Part shown: in pieces, positions 1-7,710 of the stretch | Numbering within the stretch: the stretch's first letter is position 1 | Layout: every line of letters begins with the position of its first letter | Assembly (NCBI GenBank): GCA_947373185.1 | Contig: CANBWP010000008.1 | Coordinates: 37,037-101,036 of the forward strand | Source: Comamonadaceae bacterium | GTDB lineage: Bacteria; Pseudomonadota; Gammaproteobacteria; Burkholderiales; Burkholderiaceae_C | DNA length: 64,000 nt | Reading direction: 5' to 3' | The notes under the pieces: generated by a model | Database searches by the model: none | Told to the model about the DNA's origin: nothing | The model's input: the letters and a program-made list of their open reading frames with translations, nothing else | Position numbers and translations under genes: made by a program

Positions 1-636
1 TGTGCGCCATTCTGTGATGCGCACCGTGAAGAAAATATAAAAACTCAGCGCCGCCAAGGTGATCCAAGCAAACCATGCATCAAACTTGATGGCCAAAATG
101 CTCAGCACCAAGGCCACTTCGATGAGGGTGGGCACAATGCTGTAAAGCGAATACGAAATGAGCGATTCAATGCCGCGCACACCGCGTTCAATGTCGCGCG
201 TCATGCCGCCCGTTTGGCGGGCCAAATGAAAGCGCAAGCTCAAGGCGTGCAAATGCTGAAAGGTCTCCAGGGCAATGCTGCGCGCTGCGCCTTGGGTGGC
301 TTTGGCAAAGACCAATTCGCGCAACTCGGTGAAGGCTGAAGTCATGAGCCTGAGCGCGCCATAGCCCAAGAGCAAAGCCACCGGCACCACCAGAACCTGC
401 GCCGGGTCATTGGGCTTGAAGCTCATGTTGTCGATCAGGTTTTTGAGCAAAATAGGCACGCTCACATTGGCCAGCTTGGCGCCCACCATGAACAGCAATG
501 CCGCCGCCACCCGCCATTTGTAGGTCAGCAAATAGGGCAACAAGCGTTGGAGGGTTTGACCGTCGTGGTCTTTGACAGCGGCTGCTGGGGCCGCAGAACT
601 GGCGCTGCCAGTCGAACTTTCACCGTGGTGGCGCAT
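1..636 (-). CDS. Atm1-type ABC exporter, N-terminal membrane part (cut by window edge)
   Basis: Only the first 212 residues are in the window; the gene runs off the left edge in frame, so the ATP-binding domain is not visible. What is seen is the transmembrane domain of a half-size ABC exporter, with several hydrophobic helices after a short Ala/Ser-rich start. The stretch FHLARQTGGMTRDIERGVRG (about residues 138-157) and the closing ITEWRT are hallmarks of the Atm1/ABCB7/HMT1 family, which exports glutathione-conjugated sulfur or metal species from the cytoplasm. The start is the ATG at 636. It follows the thioesterase gene on the same strand by 70 bases, and could share its transcript. Family assignment is fairly secure; the substrate is not known. 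Confidence 0.85.
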   Translation of the reverse strand, partial: MRHHGESSTGSASSAAPAAAVKDHDGQTLQRLLPYLLTYKWRVAAALLFMVGAKLANVSVPILLKNLIDNMSFKPNDPAQVLVVPVALLLGYGALRLMTSAFTELRELVFAKATQGAARSIALETFQHLHALSLRFHLARQTGGMTRDIERGVRGIESLISYSLYSIVPTLIEVALVLSILAIKFDAWFAWITLAALSFYIFFTVRITEWRT

Positions 637-706
637 GGGTCACAATCTGAGTCAAGATCAATGGCCCATTGTGCCTTTGTTTGCGAAGCCGCTCTTGAAA
701 GAGGGC

Positions 707-1198
707 TTAAGACGTGAGGTAGGCGGCGGTGCCTGTTGAGAGCAACTTGCCATCGGCGCCCCGGAATTCCATCCGCGCATTGCCCACACGGGCACCTACA
801 CGCACGGCTTGGGCATGGATCACGAACTGCTCACCAATGCCGGGACGCAAATAGTCAACCCGCAAATCGATGGTGCTGTGGCGTGTGAAACGCTCGAGGC
901 GCTTGGCCGGCAATTCGTCCATGTGCTTGGCGCCCAACGCGGCCATCACAGCCAGACTGCCCATGGCGTCCAGCGCGGCGCTGATGACGCCGCCATGCAT
1001 GCGGTGGTAGGCAAAGTGCCCGACCAACTCGGGCTTCATGCGGAGGCTGGCCACAATGCCAGTGGACGCGATGCAATCGACCTTCAAGCCCATCCACTGA
1101 TTGAACAAGATTTTCTCTTCGTAGATCTCACGCAATGCGGCCAAGAATTCAGGTTCAAATTCGACATGGGCAGGCAGATCGGAGCGAGAAGAGGTCAT
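707..1198 (-). CDS. PaaI/YigI-like hotdog-fold acyl-CoA thioesterase
   Basis: This 163-residue protein has the length and pattern of a single hotdog domain. The segment HRMHGGVISAALDAMGSLA (about 66-84) matches the HGG...D motif of the PaaI/4HBT thioesterases, in which the long central helix carries the catalytic acid. The family hydrolyses acyl-CoA thioesters in the cytosol. The gene sits 26 bases behind an enoyl-CoA hydratase and downstream of an acyl-CoA dehydrogenase on the same strand, so it probably releases CoA from dead-end acyl-CoAs of that pathway. Chain-length preference cannot be read from the sequence; YigI-like medium/long-chain activity is a guess. Confidence 0.8.
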   Translation of the reverse strand: MTSSRSDLPAHVEFEPEFLAALREIYEEKILFNQWMGLKVDCIASTGIVASLRMKPELVGHFAYHRMHGGVISAALDAMGSLAVMAALGAKHMDELPAKRLERFTRHSTIDLRVDYLRPGIGEQFVIHAQAVRVGARVGNARMEFRGADGKLLSTGTAAYLTS

Positions 1199-1224
1199 GG
1201 GCTGAATGAGGGCAAAGGAACGGC

Positions 1225-1989
1225 TTAGATTTTAGAGAAATCGGGTTTGCGCTTTTCCACAAAGGCGCCGAAGGCCTCACGCGCTGCAGGTTCCGTGAGC
1301 ATGCGGCGAAAACTTTGCCCCTCTTCGCCCATGCGCTCGATCAGGACCGGTGTTTGGCCACGCTTCATGAGGCGCTTGGTTTCGATCAAGGCGGTCAGTG
1401 GCTTGGCGGCCATTTTCTTGGCCTGCGCCTGCGCGTAACCATTGACCTCGGTGGGCGGAACCACACGATTGACCAAGCCAATTTCCAAGGCGGCTTCGGC
1501 AAAGAAGGCCTCACCCAAGAGCAACGCTTCGGCGGCGCGGTGGTAACCAAACATTTGGGGGGCCAAGATGCTGGAGGCAAATTCGGGGCACAAACCCAAA
1601 TTGACAAAGGGCATGGAGAACGCCGCGTTGTCACCCGCGTACACCAAATCGCAATGAAACAACAGGGTGGTGCCAATGCCCACGGCGGGGCCGGCCACTG
1701 CGGCAATGACGGGCTTTTCAAAGGTGCTCAGGGCCCGCATGAAATGAAACACAGGCGAGCTCTCTGTTGACGGCGGTTTGTTCAAAAAATCACCAATGTC
1801 ATTGCCCGCACTGAAAACACTTTCGTGCCCTTGAATGACCAACACGCGGGTGGCAGGGTCGGCCTGTGCGTGATCAATCGCTTGGGCCATGGCGGCGTAC
1901 ATGTCGCCGGTGATGGCATTTTTCTTGTCGAAGCGATTGAGGGTGAGGGTGGACACCCCCGCATCAAAGTGGGTCAGGATATCGGACAT
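1225..1989 (-). CDS. Enoyl-CoA hydratase/isomerase (crotonase family)
   Basis: A 254-residue crotonase-fold protein. The first oxyanion-hole segment SAGNDIGDFL (about 60-69) and the second, VAGPAVGIGTTLLFHCDLVY (about 97-116), are both present. The glutamate expected in the second half falls in NLGLCPEFASS. The SAGND form and the variable second acid resemble the enoyl-CoA delta-isomerase (ECI/PaaG-like) branch as much as true hydratases, so the reaction could be isomerisation. It lies between a DUF2147 gene and the thioesterase, all on minus, as part of a probable acyl-CoA degradation operon behind the DmdC-type dehydrogenase. Family sure, reaction uncertain. Confidence 0.87.
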   Translation of the reverse strand: MSDILTHFDAGVSTLTLNRFDKKNAITGDMYAAMAQAIDHAQADPATRVLVIQGHESVFSAGNDIGDFLNKPPSTESSPVFHFMRALSTFEKPVIAAVAGPAVGIGTTLLFHCDLVYAGDNAAFSMPFVNLGLCPEFASSILAPQMFGYHRAAEALLLGEAFFAEAALEIGLVNRVVPPTEVNGYAQAQAKKMAAKPLTALIETKRLMKRGQTPVLIERMGEEGQSFRRMLTEPAAREAFGAFVEKRKPDFSKI

Positions 1990-2012
1990 GGTGTGAGCAA
2001 TCTTTCAGTGAA

Positions 2013-2468
2013 TCAGGGCACACGGACCCAAGTTTGGGTTCGGCCAAAGGGACCGATGGAGCCGCGCACTTCCAACTTGGCGCCATTCTCAATGGGGGTG
2101 AGCCTCAAGCCATAGGTTTTACCATTTTCAGGATCCAGAATTTCGCCGTCTTCCCAGACATTTTTGCCTGAGGTTTTTTTGGCGCCGCGAATGATTTCAA
2201 GACCGAGGATCGGCAAGTTTTTGCGGTCGTCGCTGCACTTCTCGCACTTGGCGTTTTGATCGGCCTCTTTGCGCAAGAGCTTTTCCACGCGGCCACGCAT
2301 GACACCTTGTTGCTCCACAATGGTCACCAAGCTTTTGGGCTCGCCGGTTTTGTCGTCAATGGTGTGCCATTGGCCCACGGGTGTGTTGGCCCACGCCAAA
2401 CTTGCAAGGGCGCAGAGCGCCCACAAAGTCGTGGCTTTGCGCCAGAAAGAAGAAGAATGAATCGTCAC
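2013..2468 (-). CDS. DUF2147 secreted protein
   Basis: A protein of 151 residues if read from the GTG at 2468, which has a good ribosome binding site (GAGGAG at 2475-2480, six bases away). An in-frame upstream start at 2507 would add 13 residues ahead of the signal peptide and is less likely. Residues 1-27 form a signal peptide ending LASLAWA, followed by VGQWHTIDD and the CEKCSDD...LPILGLEII block typical of the DUF2147 family, which are exported proteins of roughly this size. The function is unknown in general. It sits oddly inside an acyl-CoA degradation operon, between the dehydrogenase and crotonase genes. Possibly an envelope protein co-transcribed by chance. Confidence 0.85.
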   Translation of the reverse strand: MTIHSSSFWRKATTLWALCALASLAWANTPVGQWHTIDDKTGEPKSLVTIVEQQGVMRGRVEKLLRKEADQNAKCEKCSDDRKNLPILGLEIIRGAKKTSGKNVWEDGEILDPENGKTYGLRLTPIENGAKLEVRGSIGPFGRTQTWVRVP

Positions 2469-2503
2469 AGAGTGCTCCTCAAAAAACAGGTGGGTGGTCA
2501 GCA

Positions 2504-4315
2504 TCAAGCCAAAGCCAAGTCGGTGTCCATGAGCACATCCGCTCCCGAGCGGGCTGTGTTCATGAGGCTGAGTGTTTCTGGCAACAAGCGTGCAAAGTAA
2601 AAACGCGCCGTTTGCAGTTTAGCCTTGTAGAAAGGATCGGGGCGCTGTGCTTCCTCTTCGGCGGCTGCAATTTTGGCCAAAGCCACTTGCGCCATGCGCG
2701 CCCAGAAATATGCAAACACCAAATGGCCCGCCACACGCAAATAGTCGACGGAGGCGGCGCCCACTTCATCGGCATTGCCCATGGCCTTCATGCCAATTTC
2801 GGTGGTGAACTGAGTCATTTTTTGGCCCAGGTCGGCCAGCGGCTTGATGAACTCGGCCATGGCCTCGTTGCCCATCTCTTGCGCCACCAACTTGCCAATC
2901 AATTTGCCAAACTTTTGCAAACTGGCGCCTTGATTGCCCAAGACTTTGCGGCCCAACAAATCGAGCGACTGAATGCCGTTGGTGCCTTCGTAAATCATGT
3001 TGATGCGCGCATCGCGCACATACTGCTCCATGCCCCACTCTTTGATGTAGCCATGACCGCCAAACACTTGCTGGCACAGGGTGGTGGCTTGGTAACCGTT
3101 GTCGGTCAAGAAGGCTTTCACGATGGGCGTCAACAGCGCCAGAATTTCGGCGGCGTCGGCGCGCACCGCTTCGTCTGGATGGTTCAACTCTTTGTCCAGC
3201 AGCAATGCGCCGTAGCACGCCAAGGCGCGGCCACCTTCTGCGTAGGCCTTGGCCGTCAACAACATGCGCCGTACATCGGGGTGAACCAAGATGGGGTCGG
3301 CAGGTTTGGCGGGGGCTTTCACGCCCGACAAACTGCGCATTTGCAGGCGATCTTTGGCATAGGCCAAGGCATTTTGATACGCCACTTCGGTCAAGCCCAA
3401 AGATTGGTTGCCCACGCCCAAACGGGCACCGTTCATCATGACAAACATGGCGGCCAAGCCTTTGTTAGGTTGGCCCACCATGGCGCCCACGGCGCCGTCG
3501 AGCACCATCTGGCAAGTGGCATTGCCATGGATGCCCATCTTGTGCTCTAAGCCGCCGCAGTAAATGCCATTGCGCTCGCCGATCGAACCGTCAGCCTTCA
3601 CATTGAACTTAGGCACCACAAACAAACTGATGCCTTTGCTGCCAACCGGCGCATCGGGCAAACGTGCCAACACCAAGTGCACGATGTTGGCCGCCAAATC
3701 GTGCTCGCCCGCACTGATGAAAATCTTTTGGCCCGTGATGCGGTAGGTGCCATCGGCTTGCGGTTCGGCCTTGGTGCGCAGCAGGCCCAAATCGGTCCCG
3801 CAGTGCGGCTCTGTCAAGCACATGGTGCCTGTCCATTCACCACTGGTGAGCTTGGGCAAGTACGTATTTTTTTGCGCTTCTGAGCCATGCGCAGACAGGC
3901 AAGCATGCGCGCCGTGCGAGAGACCGGGGTACATGGTCCATGCTTGATTGGCGGAGTTCAGCATTTCAAAGAAGCATTGGTTCACCACCAAAGGCAAGGC
4001 TTGTCCGCCAAACTCTTCTTCGGCGCTGAGGCCGGCCCATCCGGCTTCGACATATTGGTCATAAGCCGCTTTGAAACCGGCAGGCGCTGTGACGGCATGC
4101 GTGTCGCGATTGAGTTTGCAACCCTCTTCATCGCCCGACACGTTCAAGGGAAAGACCACTTCAGCCGCAAATTTGCCACCTTCTTCGAGCACCGCATTGA
4201 TGGTGTCGGCATCGGTTTGCGCATGCTTGGGCATGGCCTTCAATTCAGCGTCCAAATTGAGCAGTTCGTGCAACACAAATTGCATGTCGCGCAGAGGGGG
4301 GGTATAGCTGGGCAT
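2504..4315 (-). CDS. Acyl-CoA dehydrogenase, DmdC-type with C-terminal extension
   Basis: At 603 residues this is the long acyl-CoA dehydrogenase type, not the usual 380-400. The flavin-binding segment GTMCLTEPHCGTD (163-175) and the active-site region YEGTNGIQSLDLLGRK with its catalytic glutamate (about 440) are intact, followed by the extra C-terminal helical domain seen in DmdC-type enzymes. It introduces the alpha,beta double bond in an acyl-CoA, passing electrons to ETF. Some relatives act on methylmercaptopropionyl-CoA, others on medium- or long-chain acyl-CoAs; the substrate here is not determinable. First structural gene after the TetR regulator, so probably the lead enzyme of the operon continuing to about 700. 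Confidence 0.9.
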   Translation of the reverse strand: MPSYTPPLRDMQFVLHELLNLDAELKAMPKHAQTDADTINAVLEEGGKFAAEVVFPLNVSGDEEGCKLNRDTHAVTAPAGFKAAYDQYVEAGWAGLSAEEEFGGQALPLVVNQCFFEMLNSANQAWTMYPGLSHGAHACLSAHGSEAQKNTYLPKLTSGEWTGTMCLTEPHCGTDLGLLRTKAEPQADGTYRITGQKIFISAGEHDLAANIVHLVLARLPDAPVGSKGISLFVVPKFNVKADGSIGERNGIYCGGLEHKMGIHGNATCQMVLDGAVGAMVGQPNKGLAAMFVMMNGARLGVGNQSLGLTEVAYQNALAYAKDRLQMRSLSGVKAPAKPADPILVHPDVRRMLLTAKAYAEGGRALACYGALLLDKELNHPDEAVRADAAEILALLTPIVKAFLTDNGYQATTLCQQVFGGHGYIKEWGMEQYVRDARINMIYEGTNGIQSLDLLGRKVLGNQGASLQKFGKLIGKLVAQEMGNEAMAEFIKPLADLGQKMTQFTTEIGMKAMGNADEVGAASVDYLRVAGHLVFAYFWARMAQVALAKIAAAEEEAQRPDPFYKAKLQTARFYFARLLPETLSLMNTARSGADVLMDTDLALA

Positions 4316-4362
4316 GGTTTACTTTCTGAAAATTCGAAGGAGTGAGAGCCGGCGCAGGCGCA

Positions 4363-5043
4363 TCAAGGTTGGTTGCGCGCCACGATGTCTGAAAAGCCTT
4401 TGCGCGCGCGTTCTGCGGCGCCAGGATTGCGTAAAAAACGGGCTTCGTAGTGCAAGGCCAAAATCAAGCCATGAATTTCAAAGGCCACCTGCAAGGGGTC
4501 GGCTGCATCGGTCAGTTGCTTTTCTTCTTGTGCTTGCGCCACACAACGTTGCAAGGCGTTTTGCCAGGTGTTGACCGACGAGGCCAGCGCGTCTCGCACG
4601 GCGCCGGGCCGATCGTCAAACTCCACGGCACCGCTGATGTAAATGCAGCCCGAGTCAATTTCGGTGGAGGTGCGCTGCATCCAGTTGTCAAACAAGGTTT
4701 GCAAGCGCGGCAGACCGCGGGCTCGACTGAGTGCGGGATAAAACACTTCGCTCTCAAAGCGATCGTGGTATTCGCGAATGACCGAAATTTGCAACTCTTC
4801 GCGCGCGCCAAAATGCGCAAACACCCCCGACTTGCTCATGCCCGTCACTTCAGCCAAGGCGCCAATCGACAAACCTTCCAAGCCAATTTGCGAGGCCAAG
4901 CCCAAAGCGGCATCGACAATGGCGGCTTTGGTTTGACGGCCTTTGAACAAGGTGCGGCCACTGCCATCGTCTAAAGCGCGACCCGAGGCAGCGGCTTGCG
5001 AAACAGCCGCGGAAGGTCCGGAGGAAATGTGTCTGACGGTCAT
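4363..5043 (-). CDS. TetR/AcrR-family transcriptional regulator
   Basis: A 226-residue TetR protein. The N-terminal helix-turn-helix lies at about residues 37-85 (KAAIVDAALGLASQIG followed by GMSKSGVFAHFGAREEL), preceded by a flexible Ser/Ala-rich tail of about 30 residues. The ligand domain is unassigned. It is the first gene of the minus-strand run into the acyl-CoA dehydrogenase 47 bases downstream, and a 24-base palindrome lies 8 bases upstream of its ATG. It therefore most likely represses itself and the acyl-CoA operon, with an acyl-CoA or related acid as plausible inducer. The inducer is inference only. Confidence 0.9.
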   Translation of the reverse strand: MTVRHISSGPSAAVSQAAASGRALDDGSGRTLFKGRQTKAAIVDAALGLASQIGLEGLSIGALAEVTGMSKSGVFAHFGAREELQISVIREYHDRFESEVFYPALSRARGLPRLQTLFDNWMQRTSTEIDSGCIYISGAVEFDDRPGAVRDALASSVNTWQNALQRCVAQAQEEKQLTDAADPLQVAFEIHGLILALHYEARFLRNPGAAERARKGFSDIVARNQP

Positions 5044-5050
5044 GGTCTTA

Positions 5051-5074
5051 AAAATAGTACGCTCGTGCTATTTT
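5051..5074. promoter_or_regulatory. Probable TetR operator upstream of the TetR gene
   Basis: An inverted repeat with 11-base arms, AAAATAGTACG and CGTGCTATTTT, separated by two bases; only one pair is mismatched. It sits 8 bases upstream of the minus-strand TetR start at 5043. Size and symmetry fit a TetR dimer site, implying autoregulation. Confidence 0.7.
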
Positions 5075-5099
5075 GCATGAAAACGAGAAAACCGTCAGC

Positions 5100-5133
5100 A
5101 AAAAAAAGCGAGTCAGGGTTAGTCCTGACTCGC
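5100..5133 (-). terminator. Rho-independent terminator after the FAH-hydrolase operon
   Basis: A perfect 10-base stem (GCGAGTCAGG at 5108-5117 with CCTGACTCGC at 5124-5133) and six-base loop. It is followed on the minus strand by an uninterrupted run of eight U (A at 5100-5107). It ends the minus-strand operon 7711-8817 to 5178-6047 before the TetR promoter. Confidence 0.92.
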
Positions 5134-5177
5134 GGCACCCCACAGCGACAATGCGCCTGCGTGGGGCAGGCGGGAAC

Positions 5178-6047
5178 TTAAGCTTTGCGCTTGAACGCCA
5201 CCACTTTTTGGGTTTGCTCACCCAGGCCTTCAATGCCCAAGTGCATCACATCGCCCTTTTTCAAGTAAACAGGGGCGGCTTTGCCATCTTTCTTCATGCC
5301 CATGCCCACGCCAGGCGGGGTGCCGGTGGTGATGATGTCGCCTGGCTCCAAGGTCATGAACTGGCTGACGTAGCTGACCAATTTGGACACGCCAAAGATC
5401 ATGGTTTTGGTCGTGCCGTTTTGCATGCGCTGGCCGTTCACATCCAGGAACATTTTGAGGTTCTGCGGATTGGGCACTTCGTCTTTGGTCACCATCCAGG
5501 GGCCGATGGGGCCGAAGGTGTCGCAACCCTTGCCCTTGTCCCAAGTGCCGCCCAGTTCAATTTGGAACTCACGCTCGCTCACATCGTTGATGGTGCAGTA
5601 GCCCGCCACGTAATCGAGCGCTTCTTTTTGCGTCACATAACTGGCGCGCTTGCCAATCACAATGCCCAACTCAACTTCCCAGTCGGACTTGACGGAGCCT
5701 TTGGGCAACATGACGTCGTCGTTGGGGCCTTGGATGCAAGAGATGGCCTTGGTGAACACAATCGGTTCTTTGGGAACCGGCAAATTGGACTCGGCCGCGT
5801 GGTCGGCATAGTTCAAGCCAATCGCAATGAACTTGGAGACGTTGGCCACAGGGCAACCCATGCGAGGCTTGCCGCGAACCAAGGGCAACTTGTCGGTTTT
5901 GAGTTTGGCCAATTTGGCCAAGACTTTGTCGGACAGTTGCGCCGGGCCAATGTCGGCCACCACACCACTTAAATCGCGCAGCTTGCCGGCTGCATCAATG
6001 AGGCCTGGTTTTTCTTTGCCGGGTTGGCCATATCGCACGAGTTTCAT
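5178..6047 (-). CDS. FAH-family hydrolase, probable 2,4-diketo-3-deoxy sugar acid hydrolase
   Basis: The start chosen is the ATG at 6047, preceded by AAGGAT with seven-base spacing, giving 289 residues; a longer frame exists but adds 31 unrelated residues. Fumarylacetoacetate-hydrolase fold motifs are visible: IGLNYADHAAE (about 75-85), SDWEVELGIVIG with the metal-binding acids (about 118-129), NDVSER, KGCDTFGPIGPW and TGTPPGVGMG. Members cleave C-C bonds of diketo acids using a divalent metal. In non-phosphorylative L-rhamnose and L-fucose pathways, hydrolases of this type split 2,4-diketo-3-deoxy acids to pyruvate and a hydroxy acid. Two SDR genes and a dehydratase upstream fit that scheme. 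Ureidoglycolate-lyase-like or fumarylpyruvase-like activity remains possible. Confidence 0.85.
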   Translation of the reverse strand: MKLVRYGQPGKEKPGLIDAAGKLRDLSGVVADIGPAQLSDKVLAKLAKLKTDKLPLVRGKPRMGCPVANVSKFIAIGLNYADHAAESNLPVPKEPIVFTKAISCIQGPNDDVMLPKGSVKSDWEVELGIVIGKRASYVTQKEALDYVAGYCTINDVSEREFQIELGGTWDKGKGCDTFGPIGPWMVTKDEVPNPQNLKMFLDVNGQRMQNGTTKTMIFGVSKLVSYVSQFMTLEPGDIITTGTPPGVGMGMKKDGKAAPVYLKKGDVMHLGIEGLGEQTQKVVAFKRKA

Positions 6048-6108
6048 GAGGTCATCCTTAAGTGAAGGTTCGTTGAATGAAGATGGGGAGATTGTGATCG
6101 AAATTGCA

Positions 6109-6858
6109 TCAGTAAGTGGAGCGGCCCCCGGACAAATCAAAGATGGCGCCCGTTGAGAACGAGCAGTCTTGCGTCAACAACCACGTGACCATGGCCGCCA
6201 CTTCCTCGGGGGTGCCAAAGCGACCCATGGGAATTTTGGAGAGCATGAACTGGATGTGCTCGGGCGTCATCTGATCGAAGATGGCCGTTTTGACCGCTGC
6301 GGGCGTGACACAGTTGACGCGCACGTTGGTGTTGGCCAATTCTTTGCCCAGCGATTTGGTGATGGCCATGACGGCGGCTTTGCTGGCGCTGTAAGCGCTG
6401 GCATTGGGATTGCCATCTTTGCCTGCCACCGAAGCAATGTTCACAATGCGACCGGCAGGTCTTTCGCGCAAATGCGGTGCCCATTCACGGCAGCAATAAA
6501 ACACGCCATTGACATTGACTTCCATGACTTGCTGCCAAGCATCCACAGGGTAGTTCCACACTTGTGTATTGGGGCCAGTGATGCCGGCGCAATTGACCAC
6601 CGCATCAACGGGGCCGTTTTTCAAAGTGGCTTGGGTGGCCGCGGCCACCGAGGCATGCTGCGACACATCGACCTGCACGCTGTGCACCGAGCCCGGGTGC
6701 TTCAAGCTGGCCGCAGCTTGCGCCATGCCCGCCACATCGCGGTCCCACAAAGTGACGCTGCCGCCCGAAGCCAAGACGCGCTCGGCAATGGCGTAGCCCA
6801 AACCGGTGGCGCCACCGGTAATGACCGCGTGGCGGCCTTTCATGTCGTATTGATTCAT
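6109..6858 (-). CDS. SDR oxidoreductase, possible 2-keto-3-deoxy sugar acid dehydrogenase
   Basis: A 249-residue classical short-chain dehydrogenase. The NAD(P)-binding glycine motif TGGATGLGYA (about 14-23), NCAG, the catalytic serine in NIASVAG, and YSASK all stand in order. The C-terminus FDLSGGRSTY resembles my recollection of sugar-acid SDRs such as 2-keto-3-deoxy-L-rhamnonate dehydrogenases; this is not verified. The gene lies 61 bases ahead of the FAH hydrolase and behind another SDR, so it likely oxidises a hydroxyl of the keto-deoxy acid before hydrolysis. No strong ribosome binding site precedes the ATG at 6858; an in-frame ATG at 6843 is an alternative. A 3-oxoacyl-ACP-reductase-like role cannot be excluded. 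Confidence 0.83.
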   Translation of the reverse strand: MNQYDMKGRHAVITGGATGLGYAIAERVLASGGSVTLWDRDVAGMAQAAASLKHPGSVHSVQVDVSQHASVAAATQATLKNGPVDAVVNCAGITGPNTQVWNYPVDAWQQVMEVNVNGVFYCCREWAPHLRERPAGRIVNIASVAGKDGNPNASAYSASKAAVMAITKSLGKELANTNVRVNCVTPAAVKTAIFDQMTPEHIQFMLSKIPMGRFGTPEEVAAMVTWLLTQDCSFSTGAIFDLSGGRSTY

Positions 6859-6974
6859 GGCAAGTTAATGGGTTGGTAAAAATTCAAAAATAAACGACCA
6901 GAGCTTGCAGTCAAATTGAAAAACTCAAATCCTTCACTCGGACTAGAGACCTCAGTGCGCCTGCATGCCTGCCC

Positions 6975-7709
6975 TTAAATGGTCATGCCGCCGTCAACCA
7001 TGTAGGCATTGCCGGTGGCAAATGCCGAGTCTTCGGACGCTAAGAACACCACAACGGGTGCAATTTCTTGCGCTGTGGCAATGCGGCCCATGGGTTGGCG
7101 CGCCACAAAGTTTTTGCGCGCTTGCACGGGGTCCTCTTCTGCATTGATGCGGTCTTGCAAAGAAGGCGTGTCCACCGTGCCAGGGCAAATGGCATTGCAG
7201 CGAATGCCCTTGGCCACAAAATCGGCAGCCACGCTTTTGGTCAAGCCAATGACCGCGGCTTTGGACGCACCGTAAATGAAGCGATTGGGCAAACCCTTGA
7301 CGCTGGAGCAGACGCTGGCCATGTTGATGATGCTGCCACCGCCCTGCTCGAGCATCTTGGGCAGGACCGCTTGGATCATCCAAAACTGGCCCCGCGCATT
7401 GAGATTGAATGCGAAGTCCCAGTCTGTGTCAGTGGCTTGCAAAATGGTGCCGCCATGCACCACGCCTGCGCAATTGAACAGCGCGTCAATGCGAGGGATG
7501 CGTGCCACCTGCGCTTGAATGCTGTCTTTGTTCATGACGTCCAAGACAGCAGTGTGCACATTGGCCACGCCGGCAAAGCTTTTGAGCAACTCGGGGTTGA
7601 GGTCGGTGGCCCAGACTGTGGCGCCTTCGGCCACCATGGCCATCACCGCAGCGTGGCCAATGCCTTGACCGGCTGCCGTGACGAGGATGTTTTTGTTTTT
7701 CAATCGCAT
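6975..7709 (-). CDS. SDR oxidoreductase, similar to 2-keto-3-deoxy-L-fuconate dehydrogenases
   Basis: Read from the ATG at 7709, one base after the stop of the dehydratase gene and preceded by GGAGAT, this is 244 residues. It has VTAAGQGIGHA (about 9-19), NCAG, NMASVCSSVKG, YGASK, and a C-terminus AYMVDGGMTI. The AAGQGIG start and overall length match the DHRS6/BDH2-like SDR branch, which includes the 2-keto-3-deoxy-L-fuconate dehydrogenase described in Xanthomonas. It is strongly coupled to the mandelate-racemase-type gene upstream, so it probably acts on the product of that enzyme or on a related sugar acid. The precise substrate is not assignable from sequence. Confidence 0.84.
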   Translation of the reverse strand: MRLKNKNILVTAAGQGIGHAAVMAMVAEGATVWATDLNPELLKSFAGVANVHTAVLDVMNKDSIQAQVARIPRIDALFNCAGVVHGGTILQATDTDWDFAFNLNARGQFWMIQAVLPKMLEQGGGSIINMASVCSSVKGLPNRFIYGASKAAVIGLTKSVAADFVAKGIRCNAICPGTVDTPSLQDRINAEEDPVQARKNFVARQPMGRIATAQEIAPVVVFLASEDSAFATGNAYMVDGGMTI

Positions 7710-7710
7710 G

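Noticed and set aside
2381..3550. A 389-codon open frame on plus opposite the acyl-CoA dehydrogenase
   Set aside because: Composition rich in His/Gln/Gly and no domain; a shadow frame of the real minus-strand gene.
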